Shown: positions 1 to 15,300 of the stretch, piece after piece
How the letters are laid out: each line of letters opens with the position of its first letter
How positions within the stretch are numbered: the stretch's first letter is position 1
Source of the DNA: Sapria himalayana
Taxonomy: Eukaryota > Streptophyta > Magnoliopsida > Malpighiales > Rafflesiaceae
DNA length: 64,000 bases
Assembly (NCBI GenBank): GCA_029783825.1
Contig: JAREIK010001468.1
Location: forward strand, 1,550,001 to 1,614,000
Direction of reading: 5' to 3'
Notes under the pieces: generated by a model
The model's database searches: none
Told to the model about the DNA's origin: nothing
Seen by the model: the letters and a program-made list of their open reading frames with translations, nothing else
Translations under genes and position numbers: made by a program

Positions 1-139
1 ATATTTTAATTTTATAAAATAAAAAATATATATTTATTTAATAAAATAAAATATATTATTTTATTTTATAAAATACCTAATATTTATAATTAATAATTTT
101 TATTTTTTTTATCATTTCATAATCTAGTTTTTTAGAATT

Positions 140-196
140 TATCGTGCCCCCGATCCTGCCGTGTCATATCCACGTGTCCATGTCCGTGCTTCTTAG
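140..196 (+). mobile_element. End fragment of the CACGGACAC-type repeat
   Basis: The stretch ends in tccgtgcttcttag and carries ccgtgtc and cacgtgtcc blocks, matching the right end of the complete 605-bp element at 42736-43340. Only the right terminal part is visible. It lies in the Rab3GAP1 gene downstream of exon 13. Confidence 0.45.
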
Positions 197-264
197 ATTA
201 CTACTAGCCATATAATTATGCAATTTAGGAGAACATTTTAGGGGGCAACAAAAAAGATAATTAC

Positions 265-398
265 CATTTGGAGCTTTTGGTTGATCAAACAAGATGATAG
301 ATCAATTGTAGGATTAGTCGGCATCATGGGCAGAGCTTGTGATTCTTCCCAACACCAACGAACTTCACGGATGAACTCGGCCCAGAGAACAGCAATGG
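265..398 (-). CDS. RAB3GAP1: Rab3GAP1 exon 13 (last in window)
   Basis: Codons 430-474, [19 protein letters not shown] followed by [14 protein letters not shown]. This is the start of the conserved Rab3GAP catalytic-subunit core (W-EF-RE-RW-WE and LLxQKLQM pattern). Acceptor ctgttag, donor gtaatt; it ends in phase 0. Confidence 0.9.
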
Positions 399-3300
399 CT
401 AACAGAAAGATTGACTCAGTTATATTCTAGATCTACAATTTCTATGTTTTGCTTTTATGACATGTATGTATTAACTTAAACTAAAGAAAAAAGAAAATCA
501 AGCACCATTCGCACATTGGACTTGGTCCAGAAAAAAATAATAAAAAATTTAAAAACAATAATAGTTCAAGTTTAGAAAATTTTATAAATAGATAAAACTG
601 ATTTATATTCTTTTATACACAAATTATAATTTCCACTCTCATCCACAGAATTATTTTACCACATATGAAAATGCTGCTAATCTTTAGAAAATAAGAGATA
701 TAAAATATAATATATAGTATAATATTTAATAATACTTCAAATAATAATGTCGCGGTAAGTATATCCTTCAAATTAATTAGAGGGTCTTGCTAGAGATTTT
801 ATAAATTAGATATATATGTCAAATAATAAACCTTATAATATAAATTAACTTATCAATAATTTATTAGTCATTAGAGCCTGCCACTACAGTGAATCAGGCG
901 TAAGCATGTGAGCAAAATCATTTGTTACATCTACATAGGAATTAACTACTCAGAGGAAAAAGTCTACTGCCATAATACCCGAAGGAAAAAGTTAGCCTAT
1001 TTGCACCTAGGCTAGCCTAGAACATGGACCGGTCCAATGTTTGGGTTAAGCTCATGTCAAGCTAGGCACGATCCGTGCCTTGGGCAGTTCATGCCAAATG
1101 GACCTACTTGACCCGATACAAACCTTCACAATCTGTTTAAAGTATTACCTCTTCCAAAAAAGTAAAGAGTAATTTGTAACATATATGTTTAAACTAAAAT
1201 GGATGAATATCATTGGAAACTTAATAAAACAAGCCCTTTGCAAATTAGGTTTGATTGTACCAATTAAAAATTAGGCGACTTGTTTATGTACATTTTCTGC
1301 TCCTCAAGGTTATCATAAAATAGAAATATTCTTTATATGTAATTGTTATATCTTCAATCCGTGAGAAGACATTTCTAAGAATCTTGATATTAGTTCCTAA
1401 GACACTTGTTTTATGATATTATTCTTAGAGGTGTCAAATGGGCCGGACCGGGCCGGCCCGTTTTTTTTTGAGCACGAGCATGCCTTCGTGCCAAGCCAGG
1501 CACGGTTACTGTACCGTGCCGTGCCTGGCCTGGCCAGTCCGTACGGTTCGGGCTTCGTAGGACCGCGGGTCGGGTCCAATCAGACCCGACCCGGGGTCTT
1601 TTTTGCGGGATGGGCGATCGTGGGGTCGGGCTCTGGGGACACCCGACACTGGACGAACCCGTGCCGGTGTGCCGTGCCACGGGCCCGGTTCGTGCCTAAC
1701 CCGGGCATGGCACGGGCCCGGGCACAGGATTTTCCAGTATAGCTCTCACCTTTTCTTTTCACAGTTGAACAAGTTAGTTATGAAGAAAAAAATAGGAATA
1801 AAAAAATTTCACATACCATGAATGCTGCAGTTTTCTACCCAGAGAGAGAGTAGGCAAAACTGCCCAAAAAGAGAATCAAGAGGCGCTGCTTTAACAGCTC
1901 TAGAAGTCATGTTCTGCCATTCATCCACGTAGCGAAGCTGAGATTCTGTTTGCAGGAAAAAACAAATAGCTTAAATTTCAAAAAAAAAATGGAGCCACGA
2001 GAATCAGAACAAAGTTCGTTTCTTTTCATAATCATTATCTATCATGATCTAGAGGTGTCGACCAGGCATGGCCTGCGGCATGGTTCAGAACCATGCTAGC
2101 CTAGCCAGGACTGACCTGGCCTGGCCTGACAAGACCTGACACAGCCCGCCCAAAAGTTGTGCCAGCAGGGGGGGGCGCAGGGCCGCCCCTTTTTTGAACC
2201 ATACCTGCACGGCATGGCCATTGCTGGTGCTGCTCTCCCTTTCCTCGAAGGACTAGGGGGGTGATTCTACTCTATCACATCTATTTGCCCCTTCTTTAAC
2301 ATCCCAAATTAAAACCCTAAAATTAAGATTTTCAATTCATTACCTCTGACATCATAATCAAATACTGAGCATGCTAAGCATCTAGTATTCTAGATACGGT
2401 TTTGGGTATTATTTCAAAAGTCCCATCATGTAGGAACGCGGGCTTAAAATATCCTACCGAAGATATTATTTTAGATATATTAGCGAGGACCAAATTTGGA
2501 AGAAAGAAACTTGAGTCGAAGTCACTTCAAGATCTATAGAAAAACATCTACTAAATAATTTTTCGTAGAAACATAGATCATAACAATAGCATCATCTTTA
2601 ATTTTTTTCAAAAAAAATAAATAATAAATCTTCAAGTGCCTGCTACGACCACTCTCGAGAAACTAAATTAGAGATTATATGTCTCATTGACTTACTGTGA
2701 CAATAGTGAATAATATGAAAAAAAAATAAAAATAAAAATCTATGATCTCCTTGAAAAAATCTTAAAAAGAAGACAAATCTAAAATATTGACTAATTACAA
2801 GTCCACATGATCGCTGAAATAAATTTCAAGGCCTAGAGATTTTTTTACATAGTGTGAGTTGAATCTAATGAAAAATCTAGAAAATAACTAATTTTAATTG
2901 TCACATAGATTATATCTAATATGATTATAGTAAAATATTAAAATAATAGAGTTGGCTGAGAAAATCTCATCAGACAATAAATTAATACCCGGCTCAATCA
3001 TAGCATTGGCTAGAGCATATCCCAAAAGATTAATATCTATGAAAATATAAACATAAATTTTTATTAAATATGATTCTATTGAGAATAACTATCAACATAA
3101 AATAAACGTAAAGCACAGCTAAGACGTGAGCTTTTGTAAAGTTAAATATGACTTTGGATGCACATAAATTTTTATTAAATATAATTCTATTGATAAATAA
3201 ATAAATGTTCCTAATATTTAAATAAATTTTGATGAAAAAAATAAATGAAATTATATTAATTTTAATATATAATTAAAAAAGTTGAGAATAATTTTTTTTT

Positions 3301-6300
3301 TTAAAAAAAAATTATAGTATATAAAGCACGCCTCTTCAGTAAGGCGCATGCCTTAGAAGGCGAGGCGCTATAGCTATGGAGTGGTTGTGCCTTGAGGCTA
3401 GGCACGCCTTAAGCACGCATTTCACAACTATGCAAGTAAATATTTGAATCTCTCAAGATCATATCATCTGGAATTATAAATGAAAGTTTTTATTGAGTTA
3501 TATAATTTAAATTTCAACAGCTCTCAAAATAAAGATATCGTCCACATACATAATAAACATGATTAACCTAACATTTAAGCTAAACTGGGAAAACAAATAA
3601 AAAATTTAATACAAACCTATGCAACACAAAAAAAAGTATTTTTCTGTGAAAACTTCGCAAGTCAAGCCCTCATATTGACTACATCAAGTTATAAAATACA
3701 TTTCATAACTATAAATCGAGCGTAACTATGCTTCTCGAAACCTAAGTAGTAGCTCCACATAAGCCTTATCCTAAAAATTATCAGTTATAAAATTATCCAT
3801 TATGTCTAGCTTGTATAACATTGATCTATGAAACACTACCAGTGATATAAAAACTAATAGTAAGCTCTTATTAAATACTTCAAAGAAAATATCTAAGCAA
3901 TTCATATTAAATATCTAAGTATATATTCTCATAATAAGTTTCACTTATATACAATCTATATTCCAATCTGGAATAGTCTTCCTATTAAATACTCAATTTT
4001 AATCAATAATAATTTTCCCTCAAATCAAATGATCACCCCCATGTCATATTCACGGGGATAATATTTATCTCATCTCAAAAATAAACTTAAATATCCTAAT
4101 TAAAAAAAATTAGGCAAAAAAAAAAAAAGAAAAAAATACGAGTACAATATTATTGTAGTAAAAAATATGAGTGCAATTTGAAACTGAGTACAACTCATTT
4201 ACTTCTTCTAGAGATTTTGGAAGGCTCTCCTATACCAAATAGGGTATGTATCTTCCACTCGTCGCCAATCATAATGGAAGATTAATTAAATATTTTCAAA
4301 CTTTTACCTAACATAAAAATCCAAAAGCCTCGATTTCCAAAACCCTAATTTGGATCGGATTGGATTTCTCTCTTCTCCTCGCATGAAAACCTTTGATTTT
4401 ACCCTTTCTTCTAGGAAATATAGTTGCTCTAAACCCTAGAACCAAATTTCGAAAAGCCCAATCCCGCTCACTTTGCTAATTCTCATTGTATAGTAAGGAA
4501 GTCAGAAGATTAGTCCAAAAATAAAATCATGAATTGCCTCTTTTTGATAGAATCATCACAATCGGCCAATGGCAACATTCTATATATACGGTACTAAGGT
4601 GGCTATAATGACATTTTAGCAAGAGATTTGAGAAAAAACCTCATGTGCGTGTGTGCGCGCGAAGAATCATCACACACACACACACACACACACGAGGTTT
4701 CTTGCCATTTACTAATTATTAAAATTTAGTTTAGTGTGTAGATTTTTTTTATTTTTTTGTTTATTATTACATCGTTTCAAGGCATCATACACAAGTGATG
4801 CCCCATATCATATATGTGTGTGTGTGTGTGTGTGTGTTTACGTGTGTGTGTGTGTGTGTGAGTGTGTGTGAGAGAGAGAGAGAGAGAGAAAAGAGAGTAT
4901 AATTTTTGATTAATGATTTTTTATTCCACTACATCAAAATAGAATGGTAACAAAGTTGTGTTGAGGACTCGAGGAGAATCAAGGGTGGCACATTATGTTT
5001 AATTTGGTGAATAATAGGTCGAGTCGCATGCTGGAGAAGCCATCAATATGTTTGATTCTAATGATACGTGCAAAATAATTTAGACTTGGTTAAATTCATC
5101 TACTCCTAGGATACATTTCATTTGTATGGCAAAATTACTCATTTATTAATATACAAAAAAAAAAAATACCATAGAAAATATGAAAAATAAGCCTAAGCAA
5201 GTCACAATTCTTAGAAAATAATTTAAAACTAGCTAGATTTATTTGATTGAAAAATTAATCAAAAAAAATTATCCTAAAAAGTAAACCTTCAATGCTCAAA
5301 AAAAAAAATACCATAATATTATCTATAATTTTTATTTATTAATAAAATATAATTAAATAAAAAAATCATATATAAAAATTAAGCATAATTAATATTATTT
5401 GTCATTAAAAGTAATCATCATTCTAAAATAAAATAATAAAATCTCAATAATCAAATATGCAAAATTATAAATCATCAAACATATTATCTATAATTTTTAA
5501 GAAAAAATAAGGCTTTAAAAATATCTAATAAGAATAAAATTATATTTACAATAAATAAAAAAAGCAAATTGTGGAAAATAACACAAATTAATCCAAGTAT
5601 TTAGATTTAAATGATTGCAACATTGTTAATAAAAATATATCATACCCTTGTGAAACAGTTTTTTCATCACCCGATCTACAACTGATGGTGCGGGCGTAAC
5701 CAGAGAGAGCATTATATTTTCAGATCCTGGATTTTTAACAAAAAAAGAAAATCAATATATATGTGATAATAAATATAAAGCATAACATTATATATACATA
5801 AATATATATATATATATATACACACACATAAATATATATATATATATACACACACACATAAATATATATATATACACACACATAAATATATATATATATA
5901 CATATGTATATATTATATGCAGATACATGCATCCGTGTGCATGTGTGTGTGTGAGTAAGAATTTCAAACCTGTCAAAAAATCACCGACAAACTGAGCACC
6001 AAATGATGTACCATATGCATCAACCAGAAGGCGTAATTGAGATGCAAAACTAATTCTGTTTCCTTCTGCATCATCACTTCAAGTCGTAATAATACCATGC
6101 TCAGAGACAGAAAATTAAAAAGACAGTCAAAGAGATATCAATAGGATCAATTTATACTTGAGTATGTGGAGCAGGAAATTAAACAGTATCTCTGTTGAAT
6201 TAGAGATATCAACTGGGGCACGGTGAGCTTCAGAAATGTGCTTGGAGGAGCAGTGGGGCGGCCAAGTGCACGGTTCGGGCAGCACAGCACGGCCCAGCAC

Positions 6301-9300
6301 AACGGCCAGGGCAGGCCAGTTTCAGCCCGGTTGGCCTGGCCACCTATCCTGGTCCTGACCCAGGCAACCCAGGCATGAACCTGGTCCAGCCTAGAATGAA
6401 CCGGATTAGCCTGGGCGGGCCTGACAAGACCGGCCCAAAAGTTATGCCAACGGGCAGGGCTGCCCCTTTTTAGAACCATGCCAGCCGAGCATGACTTTTT
6501 AGAACCAGTTCGACACTTCTATCTTGAATATAAGATTTTAAATTATATTGCCTGAGAATACAAAACAAAAATCAATTAATTAAATTATTTATGATTAAAA
6601 TTATATATCTTCAAAATGGACTAGAACACACTTTATAATTAAATTGTTTAAAATTTTATTAAACAAAGTTTAGGCTTTTTATAGATTTTTCATCCTCTTA
6701 ATGACTTTGATATATATAATTACATGACCAAAATCTTAAGAGAATAAAATATTCAAAATAAAACTTTTAATATTAATTTTTTTAATTCTTAAAATACCGA
6801 AATTGCAATTAAATCTACTAGATCCCCTGGTTGAGCATGGACTTTCCTGGTCGAGCCTATTCGTACCGGATTTTTCTAGGTAAATTTTAAAAAAAAATCC
6901 AACTAGATCCCCTGGGTGGATACACGGGGCATGTCTTGCCCGGCATGAGACACGGATCATGTTGGCCCGGCCCACGGCAAGGTTCCAAATCGTACCGTGA
7001 TCAATCGATTATGGCTGGGCCGGGCCCCCACAGCCCATTTGACACCTCTAGTTCAACATAGGCGGGACCCATTTAAAAACAAAAAAAATTTTATTTAACT
7101 ACATCTCTAACATCAATGTAGCAAGTAGTTTTAATGAAACTCGTAATATAACATTGATGTGGCAGATGCCATTGAGACCTAAATCTCAACAACTATGACC
7201 ACAAGGGATCCGGAGAATTCACACACGCGCTCAACAACAATCAATATCATTATCGGGCACGTGGTTCCACTTTTATTTAAAAACAAAATATTAAAAATGA
7301 TAGTTAGATCCTATCCGTTAGAATTAATGCCAACAATTAGGAACAAAAATATGTTGGGTATTATGTTTCTACCCATTTAAATATTAAAAAATATATAAAA
7401 GAAAATAAAAAAAAAAATTTTTTAAATAAAAATATCTATATAATATTAGATTAATTATTTAAAATTTTTTATTCTCAATTCTATCAATCTCCTCTCCTCG
7501 GCTCTTCTCTGCTATCTCTTTCTTCCTAATTCTCAATTAGAGGTGTCAACAGGAAATAGCCTTTTTAGTTGTCGCCTGTAAAACATGTACTCGCCTGTCA
7601 GGCCAACTAGCACTGGCCCTGACCGATATTGCGAAGTGACGAAAAATGCAATGCTGAGGGACTCGACAATCAACACTCGGGCAAAGTTTACAGGCTCGAG
7701 GCTCAGCTAAGTCGCAGGTGCACTGCAAGCTACATCTACAGTCTACCTGCACTGCACCCGAGACCCAACCTACAATCCCAACAATTATTGTATTCATGTC
7801 CATTGGGTTTCATTAAAATAGCTAGGGTAGAAATTCGATAGCAATAAACTTTCTACCGAATTATCAATTCAAAATTTAAAAAAAATATATAAATATAAAT
7901 TATGAGTTTGAAGTTTTTCATTCTTATTTCTGTTCTAAATCCTTATTCTCTCTCCTCTCTGATCTTCATCTCTTCTACTTTCTGCTTTGTCTCTTTTTAT
8001 AATTTTTTTAAAGCTTTTAAAATTTAAAACAATTTCAAGAAAAAAGTTTTTAATGTTACCCATTGTTGTGGGATGCGGATTGCAGCTTTATCTTTCTACT
8101 CTCAATCCAGAACATAATCCGGATATTTTTTTTGTTTTTCAGATCTTTTTATAGGATTATTATATTATTTTCGTTTAAATATAAATTAATATCTTTATCG
8201 TTATTCTTATTATTAATTATTTTTTTTTGTTATAATTAATTCATATAACTATATTAAAAAAACAAAAAAAAATATTTTATATAAACGAAAATAACGATAA
8301 AGATATTAATAACAAAAAATAATTAATAATAACAATAAAGATAATATAAACAAAAATATTTTCTATAAACGGATAGTTATATATAATGATTTAAGAAGAA
8401 AAGACATGGACAAACTAATTACGATAATGAGTCATCTACTTTGAACTTGTTTATCATAGGATTCTTATGTCCACATATAAGAACAACTTAAATAATATTA
8501 TAAATTTAAAAAATTATTAATAAATTTATAAAATATAATAAAATTATATGTATGATATCTAATTTTTTGAATTAGTCACGATGATGAATTATTTGTATGT
8601 CTCATCATCCACTATATAGATTATACATAAAGACTTGATACAAGAATTTTGGGATTTCCTAATACTATATATCATCACGATGGCTCTAAAATATATAAAT
8701 ACATGACTAGAATGTTTAGAGATTATAACATTCATAATAAAACATTTATTATTATATTTAATAATGTATCTAATAATAAAATTGTTATTAATATATTTGT
8801 TAAAATAAATAGAGACAAACCATTAAATAAGATTTTTTATGTTAGGTGTATGTATCATATTAACATAATAGCACAAACGGAAATAAAAACTATTTCCCCC
8901 CATTAGAAAAAATAAAAAACTCACTAAAATATTTTAAGATCCCTAACAGACAACAAAAATTTTATTGTCTTTCTTTGTCCGAGACTCTAAAAAGGTAAGA
9001 ATTCCGAATGAATGTAACATACCATTAAAATTATAATTTTCAGATGTTGGAGTCATGTAATGAATACGAATATGTGATATCTGAATACATCAATAATAAG
9101 AGTGATAAATTTATTATTAATAATTATATCTATAATATAAAATTTTTTTATGAAATTCCCTAAATAAATTTAATGACAAAATAAACATGTATTCGTCTGT
9201 ATACACTCTCACCACTTGCATGTGCTTAAGTACATACGTAATATTAGTAATATATTTAGCAAGTTTATAGGTTGCTCTACATTTAATATCATGACCATTA

Positions 9301-12300
9301 AGATGAAAACAAAGTATTTAAAATACTAATTCATTATTTTGTCTCTTTAATATCACGGTCAAGCCCGACTCAGTCATAAATGTAGATAATTTTAAAATGA
9401 CAAATAGTTAATTTAATAATGACGAGATTAACATTAACGTAAATGTGGATAATTTTGATATTGATAACTCTACGGAAAGGTCCTAAGCCGAAATAATGTT
9501 CCTCACATTGTCTTGACCTAGACTAAAATATCTAAAAAGTAAAAAATTAGAAAAATATTTATAATTTGAACTCACTTTAATATTATACAAAATAAAAATA
9601 TTAAAAATTTTAATGAAAATTCGATTAGAGGTGTCAAACGGGACGTGTCGGGCCAGCCCGGCCCATTTTTAGTCTGCCTGACAGTGCTTTCGTGCCGTGC
9701 TTGGCCCGACATAGTTTTATGGAGGTCAACCCAGCACGGGTCCGCAGCACGAATCCACCGGGTTCGGCTCGATCGGGCCGAACCGCTAATATAAAAAAAT
9801 TAGAGGTTCGACTGCGTGCCGTCATGCCGCCTCCCCGCCCGAAACCTTAATTTTAAAGAAAAATTAGTTTCTCGGCTCGTGCAAAGAAACCCTGCCAACA
9901 GGCCACGGTACCTTATCGGGCCAAGCATGGCACGAGGCCTGGTTGGCCTAGGTGCGGCACAACATGATTGGTGCCGTGGTCGGGCACGGCACCAGCCCGA
10001 GAACAAAAAATTCTCGTGTCAGGCCGGCCCAAGCACGGCCAAATCGTGTCGTGCCTCGTGCCAATGCAGGCCGACCCAGTCCTGTTGACACCTCTAGAAT
10101 CAATACAATACAAGTAATATAAGAAAATATATACTTCTAGTACTACATGTAGGACTAATCAAATAAAGTGACATGCCGAATATTGTATCAAAAAATATGA
10201 TACATTAGATCTTAGTTAAACCGAATTGAGTGACAGGATATTTGAGGTTGGATCTAGTTTTAACATATATGTTGACCTCATTCATATATCACAACGAGAT
10301 AGGTAGAGAATACCCGACCAAACTGACCACCACAATATGTCTTCTATTTAGATTTTTGAAGAATCTAAAAATAATCTTTAACATATAGACCTCTACTTGT
10401 AATCTGTATATCATAGGATTTCCAAGTGTATTTCTAGTAACAACATACTGAGGTATTATCAAGTAAAATAAAAAATTATCTAGTAGTCGGGTGAATTTCT
10501 ACTTATACAGGGACATAGGAACTATGGCAAAGAAGGCGTGGCATGGAACTACCCAAAATGATGGCCCATGTGAGCCAATTTCAGCTTGGCTAGCAAACCA
10601 AGCTAGCCTGGTCAGGCTTGATCTAGGCTAGCTTGGTATGAGCCCAAGCTAGCTTGACTAGGCCTTACCGGACATGACACAACCTATTACAACCCAAACA
10701 ATAGGCATGTCAATGCCAATGATGGTGCCGAGCTGACAATTTTTAGAGTAATGCCAACATGAATGACATGATGGCAGAGACGGGCCTAAAAAATGAACTA
10801 GTTCATGCTACAGTTCAATTTGATAAAAAAAATTAATATTTATAATGATTTAAAATTTTAAGTGTGTTTGATAAAAAAATATTTGAATTTAAAATTTTAA
10901 GTAAAAATTTATTAAAAATTTTATGTATGTAGAGACCTACTTAATGCTGAAGACTGAAAATATTCAGCATATTTTTTTAAAAAAATTATTATTTTATTTT
11001 TTTTTATTTCTTTTTCATTTTTTCATTCATGCTACAGTTTAATTTGTTCATATGTCTTCTCCGCCTCCTTTTTTTGTCACTACAAACCCTAACTCTTAAC
11101 CTCTTTCATGATTAATTTAAGAGAGAAAATAACAAATCAACTAGATATTCATTAATTTTTATTTTTATATTAAAAATTCTAATAGTTTTAAAGAGTTAGA
11201 TTTTATTGATTATTTTTTAAATATTTTTATTTCTTTTTTAAATTTATGATTTATTTATGAATTTATTCTTTGGGATTTTATTTTTTCAATAAATAATATT
11301 TATAATGAAAAAAAAATCATTAATTATTCTATTTTTATTTATTAATATATAACACAATGATAATAAGGATAAATATGTAAATACATCATTTTCAGCATTC
11401 AACATTTACAGTTATCAAGCAATATATTTATATTCAGCATTCAATTAATAGTAATCTATAAAACAGTTTTTTAATATAAATTCAATACTTATAAAATTCA
11501 AACTTAATTTTTCAGTACTTATTTTTTCGCATTTAATTTTTTCAAATTTATCAAACGGGTTCTTAGTCTTTTTTCTAAACATTATCTCATCTAGAAAGAC
11601 ATTAGACCATGTCATAACATGATCAAACTAATTCTAAACAAAAAAATGTGAATTAGTATCTCAAATTTCAAGACGAATTATTTTATATTGTAGGTAAGTA
11701 ATTAGTGTGAAGATCGATCCTAATAATAAGGTAGATCGATAGAAGGCGAGTCATACTGATAGAAGATATGACTCATACAATTTCTCACAAATAGATGATA
11801 CATCATCAAAGTGTAAAATTATTTTTTTATGATAATATTGAGTAAAAAAATTATATGAGAAAATGCCTAATTTTCAAGCATAAATAGAGTTTATAAATTT
11901 AGTGTTCATGTTGCGAAAGGCCTGGTATTGATTCCCAGATATACTCTCAAAAGCTTATCTTTTAGGTTGTGTTCTAACATATACTCATATTTAGGATTGG
12001 GTGCACTTAATCACATTTTTCGAGCAAAACAAGGATGCATTGCTATACCTATAAAAAAAAAAACTAGGCCTATCTAAGAGGCTATAACAAGACCCAAGCT
12101 AGCATGGACCAAACTAGGGCTAGCCGAGTCCAGCTTCAGGCGTGCTATTCTAGGTTTGAGCCATTTATGGCCAAACGAGACCAGGTCCTAGTGCCCAATT
12201 CGTGTGGGGTTTTTGCTCGGCAGAATCTAGATAGGCACTAACTTCCACAGAAAACGAATATACCATAGGTTATTGTATTCTGTACATAATTTTGTTTCAT

Positions 12301-15300
12301 CAAAAAATAACAGACAATAATCTAGAATTCTAATACCAAGAAAAAATATAGGGTGATGAACATAACTACATGTAAAATTTTTTGGAACAAATATCTACTT
12401 GAAGTAAAAAACAGGACATAATTTTCAATATAATATATCATAAATTGACAAAATATATAGAGAGAGAGAGAGAGAGAAACTATAGTCTTACACAAGCATA
12501 CTCACACCACTCTCTATTCCACATGCGCAAGCGTAAACCATAAACTAAAATTTATAAAAAAAAACAATACATGTAATATTTATATTTCTAATGAGAGAAA
12601 CTAGAAAGAGAGAGAGAGCCAGAACTGAGAAAGTCAAAGAGAGTACACAAAATTTAGAATAAAAATTATAAATTTCTTTTCTATTTATAGAGAAAAATGA
12701 AATTCAAAACAATAAAAAATAATATATATTTTTTTAAAAAATTTTAATTTAATATTGGCCAGAATCATGACATCCGTCTGATTCTGGCCATAATAGTCGT
12801 GGGAATCAATCCAACGACTATTGTAACACTACATATAATTTTATATATTTTTTTTTAATAAACAATTTAAAAAGGTCAGCAACAGGCATACTGTTTGCAT
12901 AAAAACACAAAGGAAGACATGGGTGGGATGAGGGAGGCGTATCGCCTAATTGCGAATGGCTACACAAGTGATATCCAACTTACGTGGACAATTTTTTTTA
13001 AAAAAAAATCCACCCCATTGGCATGTCACTCTACGAGAGTTGACCCATGACCCTTGACATGACCGTAGCCAATCTCATGTCTTTGAGCTGATGGACCGTG
13101 CCATCGGGCTAGGCTCTCACGGGTTCAACATGGCACAAGGCGTGCCTAGAGGTGTCAAACGGGACGTGCCGGGCCAGCCCAACCCATTTTTTTCAGGCGT
13201 GATCGTGCTTTCGTGCTGAGCCGGGCACGATACAGTAACCTTGCCCGGCCCGGCATGGTTTTGTGGGGGTTCAGCCCGGCATGGGACCGCGGCACTGTTC
13301 GTCGGGTTCAGCCCGGTTAGGCCGAACCCTATATTAAAAAAAATTAGAGATTCGGCGCATGACGTCGTGCCGAACCCTAATTTAAAAAAAAATTAGGGTT
13401 TTGGCGCCCCCATAAGCCTAATTTAAAAAAAAAAATTGATTTCGGAACTGTACCGTACCAACGGGTCACGGTACCATGCCGGGTCAAGCACAGCACGAGG
13501 TCCGATTGGCCTCGTGCACGGCACGGAACGATTATGCCGTGGCAGGGCACGGCATGAGCCCGGGCACGAGAAATTTCTGTGTCGGGCCGGCCCTGCCCGT
13601 CCCTGTTGACACCTCTAGGCGTTCCACTAGCATGCACGGTCCAAGACTAGGCAAGGTTCCGTATCATGTCATGCCGAGCCAGGCACGACTTAACGTGTCG
13701 TGGGACATGGAAGGCTACCCGGCCCGATTGAAACCTCTATTCCTGAAGATCGAACTCGTATCCACATAATTAGAACATATCTCCTATTTTGTCAATCAAA
13801 CTATCATACCATTGATATTTACATATCAATCTAAGAAATAGTATTGCAGTGTTTTATCTTTTTCTTTATTTTTCCCACGTCATTATTGTTTATGATGCGG
13901 GCCCCCTTATGTGGGCTGTCCTAATGAATTTTGTTAGCTATTTACAAAAGATTTTGTTTGTTTTTTTTCCATTTGAATTTTTTTTTTTTTTGATGGAATA
14001 TTTTTTATATTTTCTTTATTTTTTTTAGGAATGAATAGGTATTCGACAAACAGAAAAAAAAAAAAAAAAGCAATAGTTATCACTTGATAATTCATGTTTC
14101 CACTGTATTCATTTGAAGAAAGAACTCAATAAAACATGTTAATTATGAAATAAGAACATGTGGATTGAGGAGGGACAAGGTCTTACAAATTAGAGGATGG
14201 AATTGGAACTATCATCCACTTTTCTGCTTCGTGAGGTGAGACATTTTCTAATTCGCCCATCTCGAGAGAGCTTTCTACTGATTTCCCAGCCCACGTGACA
14301 ATAAGTTCAAATCCTGTGTGCACCAGTCACATCAATTGTAGAAGAAGATTTAAAAAAAACACAAATAAAAAATAATATATCAATAATAATAATAATATTA
14401 ACTAGAAAAATCATCAAATTACACATAATAATGAACCCTTAAAGAATTACAAAATATTTATCTAAGAACCAACAATAATATATATATATATAATAACTAC
14501 AAAATCTGTATTGGTGAAAACCCTAAAAAGTCGATCTCTACCAAATCATACTTTGCATATTTTTGTGGGGATAAATTCATTATTTGACATCGATGTGCAA
14601 CTTTAATACCAAAAAATATATGATTCTTTCAAGATCTTTTTGTATCATCTCTAATAATATATGTTCTAGTAGAGATCAACGTTATCAAAATCGTATGATT
14701 CACGATTCAATTCATGATTCAGGGTTAATGATCTGACTCCTTAAAAGAATCAAAAATATGTATTAATCGAATATTGAATGGCTGAATCACAAATTAATGC
14801 ACATGAATCAATTTAATACCGATTCTCGAGAGACCAAAATCCATAAAAAATCACAAAAATAAAAATTAAATTACAAAATAAAAATTAAATTACAAAAAAA
14901 AAATTATCAGCTGTAAGAATGAATTAACATAAAAAAAATAACTCCAACATTTAGTATTACGAATTTATGAGAAGAAATGAAAAAGGGAGAAGAACACCAA
15001 CAATTTGATAAAAGTATAACGAATTTATGAGAAGAAACGAAGAGGGAGAAAATTAGAAGTTGAAGAAAAATAAAAAATGAGAAAAAAACCCTAAGATTTA
15101 TATATTATAATCTTATTATTTAAACATATTTAACTAATTTATAATTTATTAATTATATAAAATTACATATATTTTAACTATTATTACAAATATAAAATGA
15201 ATCTTATGATTCAATTTGATTTTTGATTCACTAATCAAGTATTTCGATTCTCGATTCGAATCTCAATTTAACAACCATGAAAGAAACTATAGATTAAAAA

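Noticed and set aside
1413..1821. Several 60-109 codon frames on both strands
   Set aside because: They lie in the GC-rich hAT-like element; all frames stay open because of base composition. The same holds for frames at 9634-10113, 13377-13769, 24200-24671, 27293-27850, 33904-34212 and 43662-44077.
5712..5976. Tyr/Ile/Val-rich minus-strand frames
   Set aside because: Translation of TA/CA microsatellite; likewise 44767-45208 (TA and aaatggaaaa repeats) and 52280-52609 (poly-T).
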